The notes: generated by a model from the letters alone, not told the origin. A stretch of 64,000 nucleotides of DNA from Isoetes taiwanensis (GCA_021234155.1 JAJEKV010000084.1:868001-932000); one strand, 5' to 3'. Positions 1-12,897 are shown, counted from the stretch's first letter. Made by a program: numbers and translations.

Positions 1-29
1 ATTATAATATAACTCTCATAATAACATAA

Positions 30-396
30 AAGGCAATGGCAACCAACTCCTGCCCCATCAGTTGAAATACAGAAAGGAAGTTCAGCAAAATATGGAATAC
101 GAGAGCCAACCAGGACCTATTCCACAACAAGGAAGCCTGCGTGGAGCTATGTAGAGTCTTGCACTAAACCATCTACTTTCTCTAATTTTTAATCTCAAAA
201 AGGAAAAGAAAGTGGCAACAATGACATTAGAGGGAGAGGTATGATCTGTCCGAGATTGCCCTGTCCCATCAATCCAAACACAAAAAGGGAGTTCAAGAAC
301 TTACAAGAGCCAACCAAGACCAATCCCACAACAAGGGAGCCTGCCAGGAGCTATGTAAAGTTTTGGACTAATCCATCTAGTTTCTCTAACTTGTGA
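30..396. repeat. Diverged tandem duplication, about 185-bp units
   Basis: Two diverged copies (about 30-186 and 214-396) share the ordered phrases CCCATCA, GAGCCAACCA, CCCACAACAAGG/TTCCACAACAAGG, GCCTGC, GGAGCTATGTA and CTTTCTCTAA. No reading frame of interest lies in either copy. It looks like noncoding, probably retroelement-derived sequence. Confidence 0.6.
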
Positions 397-475
397 ATAA
401 CCTGCAAACCATGAATTTCTTTAGATACTAACTAGAAAGGAAGACGAACCAAGACTGGCAAAGCTATGGTTGTAC

Positions 476-632
476 CTGGGACACAGGGGTAACCTTGAAC
501 TGGAACGGCATAGCCTTGATTGGGAAATTGCTGCTGTTGTGGAGGAGCGGAAGGTTGGGGAAAGCTGGGATTTCCTTGGAAGGTGCCGTAGTATGTCGGA
601 GGATAGACGCCCTTTTTCTCCTCTGCCCCCAT
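476..632 (-). pseudogene. First exon of a 60S ribosomal protein L18a-like gene, fragment
   Basis: On the minus strand an ATG at 632 opens a 52-codon segment beginning MGAEEKKG. It carries the YYGTFQG signature followed by a Pro/Gln-rich stretch (PQPSAPPQQQQFPNQGYAVP). This arrangement is typical of the N-terminus of plant RPL18a-like membrane proteins (known family). The exon ends at a good donor, CCCAG followed by GTACAA, at about 476. The Cys-rich, two-helix membrane part encoded by later exons is not seen downstream (1-475), so this is an isolated exon or the edge of a gene continuing left of the window. It is not a ribosomal protein despite the family name. Confidence 0.55.
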
Positions 633-716
633 CGCCAAAAACCCAGCTACCACAATTCGTTGAAAAGGCCAACAAATTTGAGCATATGTTAATTGTACTA
701 CCTTCAAATTGTTAAC

Positions 717-1551
717 ACGCTGTCCTTGTCAGGTCCCTCATATCTTGGCCGTCCGATTGCATCGTGTGTATTGTAGCTAGTCATATGGGTACTTCCATTG
801 TGGCCATTTGCAGTGTGGGACACTTGAACACCATCAACACTTTGTCTTCTTTGATAAATATCACGTGGGTAGGACCAAAGACTCTAAAAATAAAAAAATG
901 TTACCTCTTCTTTTTGATGAACAAGTTCAGAAGACCGAATATTCTCTGCTTCTTAGCTTGAGTCCCATAAGTCATTTGGTCTCCGTAGACGATAAAATTC
1001 AATTCAATTTGTGGTAAGTTTGCAGCTGATAGCACATGGCTACACATAAGGTTCGCATGAGTAAGATGCCCCTTACTTATAAGAACCCAAATATCCTTTC
1101 AAAGTTGTGAAGGATAGTTTATAGACACATAAATCAATTCACAAACTATCAACCTTATGTCATGGAATGGTTATAGTATTCATTTGCATCAGGTTAAATG
1201 CCGACTCATGTCACCCTTCACAATTTTAGTGAGATGCAACAGGATAGAGTTGAGTCGAATCAAACTTTCTTAGGCGTCCCTGCACTTGTATCTACCTCTG
1301 CAGCTAGAAAGTACCTCCTAAGTTTAGCACTAAAATTATGTAATCATATTGCCTTAAAAAAACTATTCTATTCTATTCTTCCACATTCTTTGTTAACTAA
1401 TTACGTTTGCAAATGCTTTTTACAAATTTTTGGTTAGAAAAAAGAAAAGTTTTAATCAAAAATAAGATTTTTATGAAAGGTTCTTTTTTACCAAACCAAA
1501 CCATTATATACAATATAGAGGCTTGGGGGCCTGAATGGTTTGATCAATAAA
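717..1551. other. No gene recognised
   Basis: AT-rich sequence with only short, random-looking frames. I see no motif, repeat boundary or splice pattern that supports a gene. Confidence 0.6.
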
Positions 1552-1583
1552 GTAAATTAAATTAAATTAAATTAAATTAAATA
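1552..1583. repeat. (AAATT)n microsatellite
   Basis: A pentanucleotide TAAAT/AAATT is repeated about six times without interruption. Confidence 0.9.
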
Positions 1584-2125
1584 TCTAAGTCACTAAAAAT
1601 AGATAAAGAAAAGAAGTGTTAGAGAGAATGCCAATTGTTTTTACGCTTATAACGAGCTACAGAGGCCAGATTCTAATGATCTTGGGCTCTTTGGAAAACT
1701 TAGAAAAGCTTATATAGAGATTATTTCATTGGCATATGATTTGACCCAGATCTATCAAAGTAGGTACCTGCTTTTTCTACTTTTCAATCCGGATTTCTTT
1801 TTGCAAAGTGCGGATTTGATGGTAATATATTTATATCATAACTTTTGAATTCGAACTCCATTTTGCATATTTTTTATTATGTTGGAAAGCTCTCTTTGGG
1901 ATCTTTTCAATGATGTATATGATATGCTCATATTTGGTTAAGTTTTCTGGGTCAAAATAGCAAATTTCCAGGTAGATTTGGTGGGGTTTCATACCTTATT
2001 AAAACATGATTTGCACAGCATCAAATCATACTCTCTGTCCAACTGACCATTCTGGTCATGTCCTTTGTCCTGTATCATTGTAGTGCAGTAAGCTTTTATG
2101 AAGATATTGAAGAGATTGATGTTAT

Positions 2126-2446
2126 GGGTAAAAGCATGTTAGGGTGTCCCTTAAAAAGTATTATTTAGTGACCAAAAAAGTACCTAAAAAGGTACCCAGG
2201 ACTGGGTACTGGGTACCCGTGTAATATCTAAATAAAAGTTATATTTTAGAACTTTTATATATATTTTGGTCTCCGGTAGCATTATCTTTATCTTAACTTT
2301 GAATATTAATGCGTCCTTGACTTTTATTTTGGACCTTTGTACTAGTTTTAATGAAAATAAAAATGAGAAAGTACCCAGTTTTGAAGTACCTAGTGTATGT
2401 ACTTTTGCAGGTTCCAAAAGTGGTACACCCTAACATGCTTTTACCC
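2126..2446. mobile_element. 321-bp MITE with 22-bp perfect TIRs and 4-bp TSD
   Basis: The left end GGGTAAAAGCATGTTAGG... and the right end ...CCTAACATGCTTTTACCC are perfect inverted repeats over 22 bp. TTAT flanks both sides (2122-2125 and 2447-2450). There is no coding capacity. Internal GGTACC/GGGTACCC motifs could form further hairpins. A 4-bp duplication with GGG...CCC ends does not fit Tourist (3 bp), Stowaway (2 bp), hAT (8 bp) or Mutator (9 bp). It resembles the larger element at 29635-31361 in TSD length and terminal GGGT. Confidence 0.9.
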
Positions 2447-2896
2447 TTATCGTGACCATGTTTTGTATCGGAAAAAAAATTTGAAACTTTTTGTTTTGGC
2501 ATGTTATGGGATTTGTACTAGATGGTTTATATGTTATTCATGAACTTGCCAATGTTTTTTGAATTTTTCTTTTTCTTTTTTCAAACAAAAAATTCTTTTT
2601 CAAACAAAAAAACAACATCTCTTATAACACCCCAAAACAAAAAGTTTGTTTTTATAATGCTTGTCATGCATATAATTAAATTACATCCTATCTCTGGATA
2701 AACAGGGGAAAATAATGCATCATACTTGTGTAAACATAAGGCCTTTGTTTATGTCAACAATACCTCACTTGAAGTATCTTGTAGGCATCCCATTCATTGA
2801 TACATTACTTATATTTCTTTATAGAGTTGGTTGCAAGTTGCCTTCGCGTCGGTCTTATTTCTTTTAAATAGTTTCAGGGAGAAAATGACATAGATA

Positions 2897-3080
2897 CGAA
2901 ACCAAGCCTTTCAGTTAGCGTTAGGATGATGGTTATGGTCGGAGTGTTGTCTTATGCATAGGCTGATGGTCCTACTCAGTGGATCATGATTATCTTCTAA
3001 GATTTTAATCCCGTCTGTGTAGTTGTATCTGTCTTTTGGCATGGACTTTTAATAAAGTTTGACGTCCTTCAAAAAAAAAA
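2897..3080 (+). mobile_element. 5'-truncated LINE, 3' end with poly(A)
   Basis: The segment ends AATAAAGTTTGACGTCCTTC followed by an A run. The same 3' end occurs at about 37270-37292 behind LINE coding sequence. Flanks share ATGACATA(G/A)ATA (about 2884 and 3081), an imperfect target-site duplication of about 12 bp, as expected for target-primed reverse transcription. Only the 3' untranslated part is present. Confidence 0.65.
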
Positions 3081-3867
3081 TATGACATAAATATGTCCCA
3101 AATAAATGATAGTAGCGTCATTGCTAATGGAAGATAAAATCTTCATATAAAGACTGATATGGGAAAAACTTAACCATAATTTTACAAATACCATCTTCTT
3201 TTATGGTCTGGTATAGGTCATAGAGCAGGTCACATGTACAATGTATAATTACAGAGTTTGAATTCGAGTCTCCATGGGGGTATAAATGACATGAATGTAC
3301 GGTGTTGGTTGTATCCGCAGTGCAAGCATGATGCTCGAGGTGGAAGAGATTGTAACAGACCCATGGGAGATCGCTCGAGTAGATCTTGGTATGGCGTTTG
3401 CTAATACCACCAGCACCATAATGAATTTCCTATAGATATTTGAATGTTTTGACCTGTTGGTTAGGCCGGGGTGGTTGAGGAATGTTACATGGATGCCCAT
3501 GAAAATAACTATGGCAATATCTGAGTGCTTACCCTTTCCATTTTTACACAAACATATGTCCTAGAACACAATGCTTTAATTTCTTCGAGGTTAGCATTAT
3601 TATAATCTAAAATATTAGGTGAGTATATATATGAGAAGGGAATGTTGTATGCAAGAATACCAATCACAGACAGTCATACCTCAAAACCATGAGCAATAGC
3701 TTATGTCCCTGTAATTGCAACCCAAGTCGTTTACAATGATAGTATTGGTCATGATAGGAACCTAAAAATAAAATTATACTCCACTAGAAGCAGCATCATA
3801 AGAATAACCATCACCTTTGATTCAGTTATCTTCAATAGTTTTGACAAGCTTCGCGTGGCCAAATGCT
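3081..3867. other. No gene recognised
   Basis: A 100-codon minus-strand frame (3249-3551) shows no family motif. I see nothing that supports it as a gene. Confidence 0.5.
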
Positions 3868-4045
3868 CTCCTCTCATCTGAATTTACATTTAATAGATGC
3901 ACATCTAATTCCTTTTGATGGAATGGCTGAGTGCATATTAAAGTTTGACGTCACTTTGTCTTCTCATCTGAATTTACATCAACAAGTGCATGCTTTCCTT
4001 CTAATGGAATGGCTGAGTGCACATTAAACCCTGACATCACTTTGT
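3868..4045. repeat. Tandem duplication, about 88-bp unit
   Basis: Two adjacent copies share TCTCATCTGAATTTACAT, ATGGAATGGCTGAGTGCA and CACTTTGTC in the same order. They are diverged and noncoding. Confidence 0.75.
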
Positions 4046-4090
4046 CCTAAAGATCCCATATGTTGTCTCAACAAATATATAGCACAATAA

Positions 4091-4121
4091 CCGGGGGGGA
4101 AGGGGTGGGGGGGGGAGGTGT
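4091..4121 (+). other. G-run cluster, potential G-quadruplex
   Basis: Runs of 7, 4 and 9 G separated by one or two bases form a strong G-quadruplex-type sequence in otherwise AT-rich DNA. Function, if any, cannot be told from sequence. Confidence 0.6.
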
Positions 4122-5681
4122 TTATTTTAACATGTGGAAAATAAACCATGGTTCGGATATTATATATTTATATGATTAAGGAAATGAGAGAAAGCTATTT
4201 TGAATTAAGAAAGTTGAAACAGCGGTTTCGGGATGTGATTGTTACTCCTTCTCGGCCGGATCTAACCCAAATCGGTAGGATCTGACCGGAAAAAATCAAG
4301 ATGAACTGATAACCAAACTATGCAATGAAGATATAAGTTGTTCGTGATGAACAGGCTTGTGCTGGCCAAGACCTAATCCTTTTCTACAGTGATCAGATTC
4401 GATTATATGCATTGATAATGTTCAATGGTTGTGCTAGAAATACATTATCAACAGTATAAGCTCCACATTATTGACTTAATAAGTTGTGATATAGTCTAGT
4501 TAGTCATTAAACTCTACCTATGTTCAAAACTGAGTTACTGAGATTGATTAGAAAATCTCAATATCTCTTGTTGGAAACAAGAATGTTGTAGAGTTATATT
4601 CCTAACTCTATATATAACTAGGAGTTGTGAATATGTCTTATTAACCAGTATGTTCAAGCGGGGATTGGGGTAAAACATATGGGTCATAATATATAAGTTG
4701 GGCTTGTATAGGTATTGCATTAATACCCTATTTTCCAAAATAAGGTGTATATTATGCTTTGAGGCCATAGATTGGCAAAGCAGTGATTATGTGTTAGAAC
4801 AAGTAGTCAAGGAAATTGACTTTATGGCACATAATTCAAACCTAATAACTGGATCCTATCTATGAATTTCACATTGATAGAGCTATTCACTTTCGAGAAA
4901 TGATCTCAGTAAGGGGGAAACCGTATAAGAATAGTTTCACATTTAAGAGTGCCATGAGGTTGAACATTTTGTTGGCTTGGCTGCCAATGGTTGAAAGTGT
5001 ATTCTGAGAAATCAAAGCCCCATAAGAATCTTGAATGAAGTTCAAGTATGAGTTGGGATCAGTATAATAGGAAGCTTTTGACGAGGTCAAGAAGCTATGG
5101 TACTAGTGGATCAATTAAAGTTGCATTTGACTTAGGTAAGTCATGTGATGCAACCATAAGGGTTGTGCTATTGAGCAAAGTCGAGAATGACTTGGGTTAG
5201 CTCTAAGCCAAATGCATGAAAAGCAAGACTAGGCACAAGAAGAACCATTAATGAGAGTTCTAGCATGGAAAACATGGTGGTACCACTTAGGAAGTGGTGG
5301 AAACCAAGGTCCATGTAATTTCATAAGTTGTTAGAGTTTGCAAGGCCAACTAGTCGTGTTAGACTGAGTTGCTTGGCTTTTTGCATGAACTCTATATTAA
5401 CATCAAACACATATGTGTATGAACACCATATTGATTGATGTATGGATTTAACATAATGATGCTTCACTTATGATGCAATGGTCTAGGAGATCGATGCCGC
5501 CTATTGAAAAGATCATTTAGAGATAATGATGACAAAGTCTAGTGACTTATGTCAAGTAAGAGATAGTCAATATGGCATGAGCATCAAAGTACCCCACAAA
5601 TTGAGCATGTAGAAGTGGTCTATGTCAATGTGTTGGTTGGGCTTGCAAATCAAATTTGGATTTGATGATGCATTACTTGGG
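4122..5681. other. No gene; host sequence of the hAT insertion
   Basis: No supported coding sequence. This DNA is continuous with 25553 onward once the hAT element at 5690-25544 is removed, because the 8-bp duplication joins the two sides. Confidence 0.6.
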
Positions 5682-5927
5682 GTGTTAGGCAGGGAAAATT
5701 TTAAGACCCCAAAATTTCTTTACCCTCATAATAGACATGCCTATTTACTTGGTGTAGAGCACTTTGACCCTTTGTACTTCTGGCGAATCTTTCAAAATAA
5801 TCTACTAAAAAGTTTATATAGATATGGCGAAAGTTTTATAAGTATTTAGTGCTCGGGATTTTCGTTTGGCGATTTAAAATTAAGATCATATCCAATAGAA
5901 TGATTATATATTGCTGATTTTTGGCAT

Positions 5928-7564
5928 TGTGACGCCCTCGCTAAACGTGACGGCCGCCTCGCCGCATAACACTCGGCAGAAATCCCCCATCCGGCCAAGA
6001 ATCGCGATGGGCCCTTCGCCACCCGCACTCTCGAGGTGACTCTTAGTGCGGAAGGGGAACACGAAGGTGTCTTTGCCGCCCTCCCCTATGGGCTCCTATA
6101 AATTTTTGAAGCGATAACACGCCGTAACTAGCATCAACATATACAAATACTACCCAAGGGTAGTGCATCACTCATAAACCAAAGCAAAGATGATAATCAC
6201 TTTAACCATAAAACATGAGAGCTCCTACCCCGCCCGCACTGCACGGAGGGGATGACCGACCGCTAGGCCTCAAGATAGAGCAGACCGAAGTCATGGCAAT
6301 GGCGTAGGGCTGGCATAGAACAATGGCTAGGGTTGACCACTCCATCCGCCCCTCCCTGTGCATACTTTGCAAATGGGCTAGATCAGGCTCGACAGACTCT
6401 AGCCTTCCGGACACGCAATCCCATGGCATCACCCATCGGGACTACCCGTGTTGCATCTCCCCGGGTCCGATGAGGCGTGAAGGGTTGCATCTCCCTTCCT
6501 GTGATATAGAGGTGCCGGGCGGCTAGAGAATCGTGGCAACACACCCATTCGCACTGACCGAACCCCCAAAATGAGAGCCAAGCCAACACTTGCTCTCTCG
6601 AGAGGCAGTGGCAACACCATTGCCCTGTGAGGTGTCGGACCCATGCTCGGCCCACACCTAAGTGACCCACCATAAGCCTAGCCCACTATGGGATCCCCCC
6701 AAGCCCCCACACCCGGCAGGATCCTCCCTCCACTTTCCCTCTAGCCCCCTATATGGTGCTGAGTCATATCATAGCCTCAATAGCCTGGTGGGCTCCTATG
6801 CACAAAGCCGCAACTAATAAGAACTAAGGGATCTACTCTAGGAGCATACTACATATGGCTCTAGGTCTCCCCCCCTTCCCAATACAAGAGGAGCAAACAA
6901 GATCAACCAACATCCATACTCATCACATCATGAGAATAATCATAAGAAGAACATCTTAACCTAATCATACAAATCTAACTAATAGTTAGGGTTCCTTGAT
7001 TAGGGTTCAAGATGTTGAATATGGGTTCTAGGATGGCTCTACTCTAGATACAAAATACTAGCATATCCGAATGCTAATTTCCAGATGAGCTATCACAACC
7101 ACTATCCTACATACCCGCCCTCAAGCTCTCCCTCCAGATCCCGGTGCCTCCATGGTCTCCGACTCACCAGATGCCGCCCTACTCCAAGAACGAAGCCCAC
7201 CGCGGGGGCCGCTGCACCAGCCTATGCCACAAGAATCCATGTTCAAACGGGTTTCAACGAGTAGGTGAGTCTCCGGGTGCTAGGGCTAGAAAGAGGTCTA
7301 GGGTTAGGGTTTATGCCTATATGAGTTAGGGTCCACCTAGGATGCCATGTGGCACCAATCGGTGAGTCCCGCGGTGGCGGTGCCCCAATAGGTTAAGGCC
7401 ACGCGGATAATGGCTTAATCCTATGGTTGGCTAAGTTATGAGAATAACTTAGCCATGCCCCCTAGTGCCACAATCTATGGTATACAAGGCTATGAAGATA
7501 GATTTGTATGGTGATTCGGATCCGTGAATATACGATTTATGGCGATATTCCCCGGACCGCCACA
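5928..7564 (-). repeat. 3' LTR of the gypsy element
   Basis: It begins TGTGACG and ends CCGCCACA. It is near-identical to 17477-21559 once the insertion there is removed. AT-rich parts match base for base over hundreds of positions, while differences cluster at GC-rich spots. It carries the U3-R-U5 regions of a minus-strand element. Confidence 0.93.
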
Positions 7565-7577
7565 TTCTCCCCCTTAG
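7565..7577 (-). other. Polypurine tract of the gypsy element
   Basis: On the minus strand AAGGGGGAGAATG lies directly upstream of the 3' LTR, where plus-strand DNA synthesis would be primed. The second gypsy element has the equivalent AAGGAGGGGAGAATG at 61539. Confidence 0.85.
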
Positions 7578-8479
7578 GACAATGTCGCCCTCAAAGATTG
7601 CGCTTAAGGTGACGAACCTACCTTATGCCCGCACAAGCAACAACATGTCATAACCTTTAGTTTAGTTTAGCAATCAAGTTTTATTAGTTCAAGTCAAAAA
7701 ATTTAGGCTATATTTGTACTTATACAAAATTATATAGCCTTAACACCTGCTATTTCTTACGATAATTCAAAACATTATTGTAAGAGTTATTAGGTTCATA
7801 ATCTAAATTATGGCTCCCCTATCTTCTCGTGAATGCGCTCCTGTTTGAAGTCCACCTTCTACTTGCCCGCAAAAGGAGCACATTACGCTAGTTTAGTTAA
7901 TAATTTGTGGTTTTAGGGGACCACCCCTTACCTCCTTGAGCCGAACCATCGACTCAAGGTTGTCCTACTACCTTGCCCAAGATCATGGCCCTTTCGGATT
8001 TGAGCTTAAGGATCATTTAAGATGCTCCCATCATCGCCCATGATCGAAGTGCTACCTTGTACCTGCTACCCGGTGTCGAAAGTACCCCTAGTGCATCATG
8101 CCCCACGGGTTTGAAGCTAGGGGAACGCCTCTCACGATCCCATCATTACAAAGATGATCACTTTAACCTTCACCATGACCCTCCCACGGCCAGGTGTGTG
8201 CGCATTCATTCCGCATCGCGGGCATAGAGATCATCCGATCGATGTCCCATCATCGCCCACCATGCCTCATTCTCACCACATGACCCTAATGGTCATGCGC
8301 ACCTTTTTGGTGCGTGTGGCCTAGAGAATGCCCTAAAGGCGTATCCCATCATCGCCCACACGATTCAGGTTCCCCGCACATGCACCCTAGTAACTAGAAT
8401 GCATGCGCCAGCTTAAGGCTAACTAACAACATACTAGCTAACCACCTAGCAAAAGTCGGGTCCACCAAGTCTGAGACGA

Positions 8480-9202
8480 CTCGCCCATCAAACTCCTTCA
8501 TAAACTCGGTATTGCTTCTCCAAGTCTTGCTTCAATACCCATGTCGCGATCTTCCACGGGTAAGTGCTTCCACTTAACCAAATATTGGAGGAACCGAGAC
8601 CTCCTAGTCTTCTTGAATGACTTATCAAGAAGCAATTCAGGTACTATTTCTACTTGCTCCTCCGCCATTTCCAACAAGGTTGGAGTATCCAAAACCTCCT
8701 CGTGGTTAGATTGTGCCTTTTTAATAAACTTACGTGGAAGACCTTGTGAACCTTGAGATGGGCTGGAAGATCCAACTTGTAGGCTTGAGAGCCCACTCTC
8801 TCCAAAAATCTTGAACGGACCAGCCCACCTAGGGGCAAGCTTCTTGCAGCCCCAATCCGCAGCCTTTGGCTTGTTTCACCTTTATCTTCAACTAGGACGC
8901 TATATCGCTTACCTTGAATTCTCTTACTTACGGCCCCTGCGGTTTGTCGGCTACACTCTTCTCACACGAATTTTGCTGCCAATAAATAACCCCTTACTTC
9001 TTCTACTAGCCGCCTGATATCCCCTAACATTCTGGGACACTTCTACCTTGGACACAGGATTGTGCTGTGTATCCGGGGTTAAGCACCGGTACCCGTAATT
9101 TACCATGAAAGGAGACATCCGAGATGACTCCCCGCTTAGCACCGTAGGCGTTAATTCCACCAAGTGGATGTACTCATCCCACTTGGATCGCTTGTTCCAC
9201 AC
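8480..9202 (-). pseudogene. Gypsy integrase C-terminus and chromodomain, broken
   Basis: Minus-strand pieces match element C at 62125-62853. They include RMSPFMVNYGY (end of the integrase core), YKLDLPAHLKVHKVFHVSLL (GPY/F-type region) and LQYLVKWKHLPVED (chromodomain aromatic-cage region). In other retroelements chromodomains bind modified H3 tails and steer integration into heterochromatin (known). Here at least three frame changes and a damaged segment after LPVED break the protein. Confidence 0.8.
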
Positions 9203-10202
9203 ATAGCTTCAAGCATATCTTCAATGATCCCGTTCGCCCTTCCTCCCGCCATCTGCTTGGGGATGATATGCCGTGCTCATGGAGAGCTTCGTCGAATGGT
9301 GTGAAGAGGTCCTGCCAGTAAGGCACTCATAAACTTGGAATCCCTATCGATATTATCTCCCCGAGGCATGCCATGGAGTCTGAAAAGTCTCCCTTACAAA
9401 TAACTTGGCAAGATCTAATGCGTGTCAAGAGTCTTGCAAGGCACAAAATGTGCCATCTTAGATAACTTATCTACGACAACCATCAATGCATCCTTGCCTC
9501 AAGAGTTCTAGGGAGACCTGTGATGAAATCCATGCTTATGACCTCCCACTTTGCATTTGGCACCCCAATGGCTCAAGAGCACCTGGTATCCGGTTGCTCC
9601 GCTTTTGGTCTGCCGACATAACCGGGTAATCCCGAATATATGCAGCTTATCCGCCTCTTCATTCCTCGCCAAGTAGCTACTTAATCTTGAAATAGGTCTT
9701 CATGAAGCCAAGATGCCCCGCTATTGGGCTGTTATGTGTGTCATGAAGAATTAGCTTCCTTACCCCCGATGATTCGGGCACACACAACTTATGCTTCAGG
9801 ATACAACAGTTGCCTTCCTTCTTATAATGCTTGAAGGCTTCCCCGCTCCTTATCCTGCTCGCTTCCTTGGAAAGGCTTTCCCATACCTCCTTGAAGTCCA
9901 CATCCGCTGGCAAGGACTCCTCAATCTTCTTGCCAAACTCACTCGAAGAGTGGAAATCGTGATACACAATGCGCCCTTGTTCCCTCAAATGGTCTCCTGG
10001 AGAGGGCATCTGCTACAACATTAAGCTTACTGTGCTTATATATAATATCAAAATCATACTCCTCAAGGAATTCCATCCACCTCCTTTGCCTTAAGTTGAG
10101 GAGTGGTCGGGTGAAAAGATATTGAAGGCTTTGGTGATCGGGTGATTCAACCGAAACTTCCTTCCCGCCAGATAATGCCTCCATATCCTCAATGCCCGAC
10201 AA
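9203..10202 (-). pseudogene. Gypsy RNase H and integrase N-terminal half, broken
   Basis: Frames at 9939-10202 give the end of RNase H ([32 protein letters not shown]). Frames at 9677-10009 give the H2C2 zinc-binding start of integrase (LILHDTHNSPIAGHLG). The catalytic integrase core between about 9210 and 9670 is recognisable only in scraps because of many small indels. Order and wording parallel the intact homologue at 62850-64000. Confidence 0.78.
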
Positions 10203-11400
10203 TGGCTAGCAGCCCCTCGATCATGGGTTGGGTAGCGCTGTTTCGGCGCCGCTCATCTTCTTCGAAGTCGTAGGCAACTACCCTTCCTTCTTGCATCAAG
10301 ATCGCTGTTGCTATCTTGCTTGCATCTGTTGCTACCAACTTATCTTTACCGGGGGGAGAACAAGCACCGGTGTGTTGTTAAGGCCTCCTTAAGCTTCTCA
10401 AAAGAAGCTTGGACTTTCTCTAGCCAATGGCTGGTCCAATCCTTAATCTTGTTGGCCTTAGTGAGGTCCCACAGAGGGGACGCTTCACGTAGCAAAGTCC
10501 TTCACTTAACTTTTCTCAGTAATATCCCGCCAACCCAGAAAGCTTCTTACTTACGCAACATTCCTTGAGCTGGCCAATCAACTATTGCCTCAATCTTAGA
10601 TGGATCTCGTGGAGATTATGTTACTACATGCCCCAAATACTCCACTCTACCTGTTGCAAAGTGGCACTTAGAGAGCTTCCCATACAACCGATGACGCCTC
10701 AACTTCTCCAATACTTTCCCCGAGATGTCGACAATGCTCCTCAAGGGACTTGTCAGTAGATTAGGATGTCGTCGAAGAAGACAATAACAAACTCATCCAA
10801 GAAGTCTCTCAAGATGTCGCTCATGAGGCGATAAATTTTGGAGCATTCGATAGTCCAAAGGGCATTATCAGAACTCAAAGTGACCATACCGCTGCTCAAA
10901 GCTGGGCCTTATGGATATCCTCTTCTTTTTTATTCTTATCCGATGGTATCCCGACCTCAAATCAATTTTAGAGAATACCTTTGCTCCTTGTAACCGGGTC
11001 CATTAGATCATCTCGCCCTTGGCAATGCATACTTATTCTTTATCGTCGCTTATTGAGTCGGGCGATAGTCTATGCACATTCTTAAGCTCCCATCTTTCTT
11101 CTTCACAAAGAGTATAGGTGTTCAAAAGGAGACACACTTGCTCTTATAAATCCAAGCTCGAGCAATTCCTCAAGCCGCTTTTGAGCTCAATCAATTCTCG
11201 GGTGCTCATTCTATATGGCGCTTTCATGGTAGGCTTCGTGATCCTGAGCCAATGTGATCTCACATTCCACACCCTATAAGGAAAATGCCGGATTTCATCC
11301 CGAAATACATCCTTGAACTCGAAATAAGCCTTGCTATCCGCCGGGCAACCGATTTCCCTTTGGGTCACTTCCATCCCGCTTTGCTCGGCTCAACTGATTC
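10203..11400 (-). pseudogene. Gypsy reverse transcriptase, broken
   Basis: The N-terminal part is readable at 11144-11374 (EFKDVFRDEI, TMKAPYRMSTRELIELKS). The catalytic motif FFDDILIY, the F/Y-x-DD box of reverse transcriptases, is readable at about 10757-10781. Stops and shifts separate them. Confidence 0.78.
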
Positions 11401-11551
11401 CATCCTCAAGATGTAATCCACCTTATTCCTTTCTATACTCTTTCCTTAGTCGCTTCAAAGAAATACACCGCATAGGAGAATCTAGCTTCTTACCTTTCAC
11501 TAACAACTTGTGCCGCCCGGTGCCGTCATGGTGACTTCATTCCGGCCGCAA

Positions 11552-11767
11552 TCAATCATGGCTTTTATCGGGCTTCAAAAATTCCATCCCCACTATCGGA
11601 TCATATCTTCCGATGTCCATGACTTCTCGCTCCCATCGCCACTTAGCCCCACTAAGGTCTATGTCAAAGGTGATCCTCCTCCCCTTAGTGTGCCGAATGG
11701 CTCGGTTTGCCATAGCTAACGGCCTTGGCTTAGACTTCAATACCTTGTTCTTCATTAGAGCAGCCAA
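11552..11767 (-). pseudogene. Gypsy aspartic protease region, partial
   Basis: The frame contains KGRRITFDIDLSGAKWRWER and DIGRYDPIVGMEFLKP. The latter corresponds to the (I/V)-(L/V)-G-M-(D/E)-(W/F)-L block after the protease active site in gypsy polyproteins. The catalytic D-S/T-G triplet lies upstream in damaged sequence (11768-11950), and I could not read it with confidence. Confidence 0.65.
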
Positions 11768-12324
11768 TCTGGGAGATGCAAAATTATGAGAGCTACCGTA
11801 TCTATGAGGACTACATAAGGATTACTATCTATGATCCCGTCTGGCAATGATGACAGTTTGATCGATTCTCTATATCACCTGCCTCAATGTTTGCACATAT
11901 GTGGCACTCACCATCTATGAAGTCCCGGCCCTCCCCCGCTGGTCGCCGCCGTCCGCGGCCCGCTTCGTTGGGGAGTCCTAATCCAAGAGTTCTCGCCAAG
12001 GCCGATCAAAGATGACTTAATGGACAATCATGTCGATTGCCCCTCGGGCCGGAAGCACGAAACATAGTCTTTTCTCAATGCATTCTGCTCTTTTCCTTCG
12101 ACAGACCGCCTAGGAGACGCTTAAGAGCGCCGCCCCCGATGCATTCTCGTGGGCTTACGGTCCCCAAAAGCTTTGCTCGACCCTTACCTTGCCGGGCCGA
12201 CTCACGATGGTGTAGCTGCTGATTGCTTACCCCGATATTGTCCCCGAGCACTGCCCTCAACTCTACCCCCCCGGTTGATCGCTTCTCTGCTGGAGTTGCT
12301 GGTGCCTCTTCTAAACTTATAGCT

Positions 12325-12897
12325 TTATCTTCGGCCGTACAGTAACCGACTTGGGTTGATTGCTCTAACAAGCCTCTTGATATTGTCGCTCAACCCCTCA
12401 ATGTAAGTATCCACGGCTTGCCTCTCTCGAGACTCGGGAGAACATGCACCGAGCCTCATAAATTCTTCTTTCGTATACTTAGCCACCGATAAGCTACCCC
12501 GATTCAACTCAGTAAAACCGCTGAATCTGTCTACTAGTATGAGACCTTGGCACATAGTGCTTTGCGGAAAGCCTTCTTTGAAGGTCTTAAACCCGCAATT
12601 GTTCCTCTTCCTTTGTTGGACTTAGCATATCCCTTCCACCGGATCCTTGCCGGTCCAATAAGGTTAGTCTGTAGCAACTTTCCCTATGTCCTTGTCTTTC
12701 ATACCGTATGAGTTGCCAAATTCTTCCATTTCATCAAGCCATGCTTCAGCCTCCATGCCCGATCCTGTCTTTCCCTCGAGAACCGGCCGAAGCTTCCTTT
12801 GTCTTCCATACACCGCCATAGCACTATCCACCTTTTTCTCGATAGTCATCCGTCTTTCTTGCTCTTTTCCTTGCTTTAGGTGTGCCCGACCGACCAC
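12325..12897 (-). pseudogene. Gypsy gag (capsid) region, broken
   Basis: Two frames (12664-12897 and 12325-12555) read WLDEMEEFGNSYGMKDKDI and then LSVAKYTKEEFMRLG...DTYIEGLSDNIKRLVRAINP. That is the usual gag pattern of a target segment followed by EF..L and GL...I. A zinc knuckle expected downstream (12000-12320) is not readable. Confidence 0.7.

Noticed and set aside
3249-3551. 100-codon minus-strand ORF as a gene
   Set aside because: No recognisable motif, no splice context and composition like the surrounding noncoding DNA.
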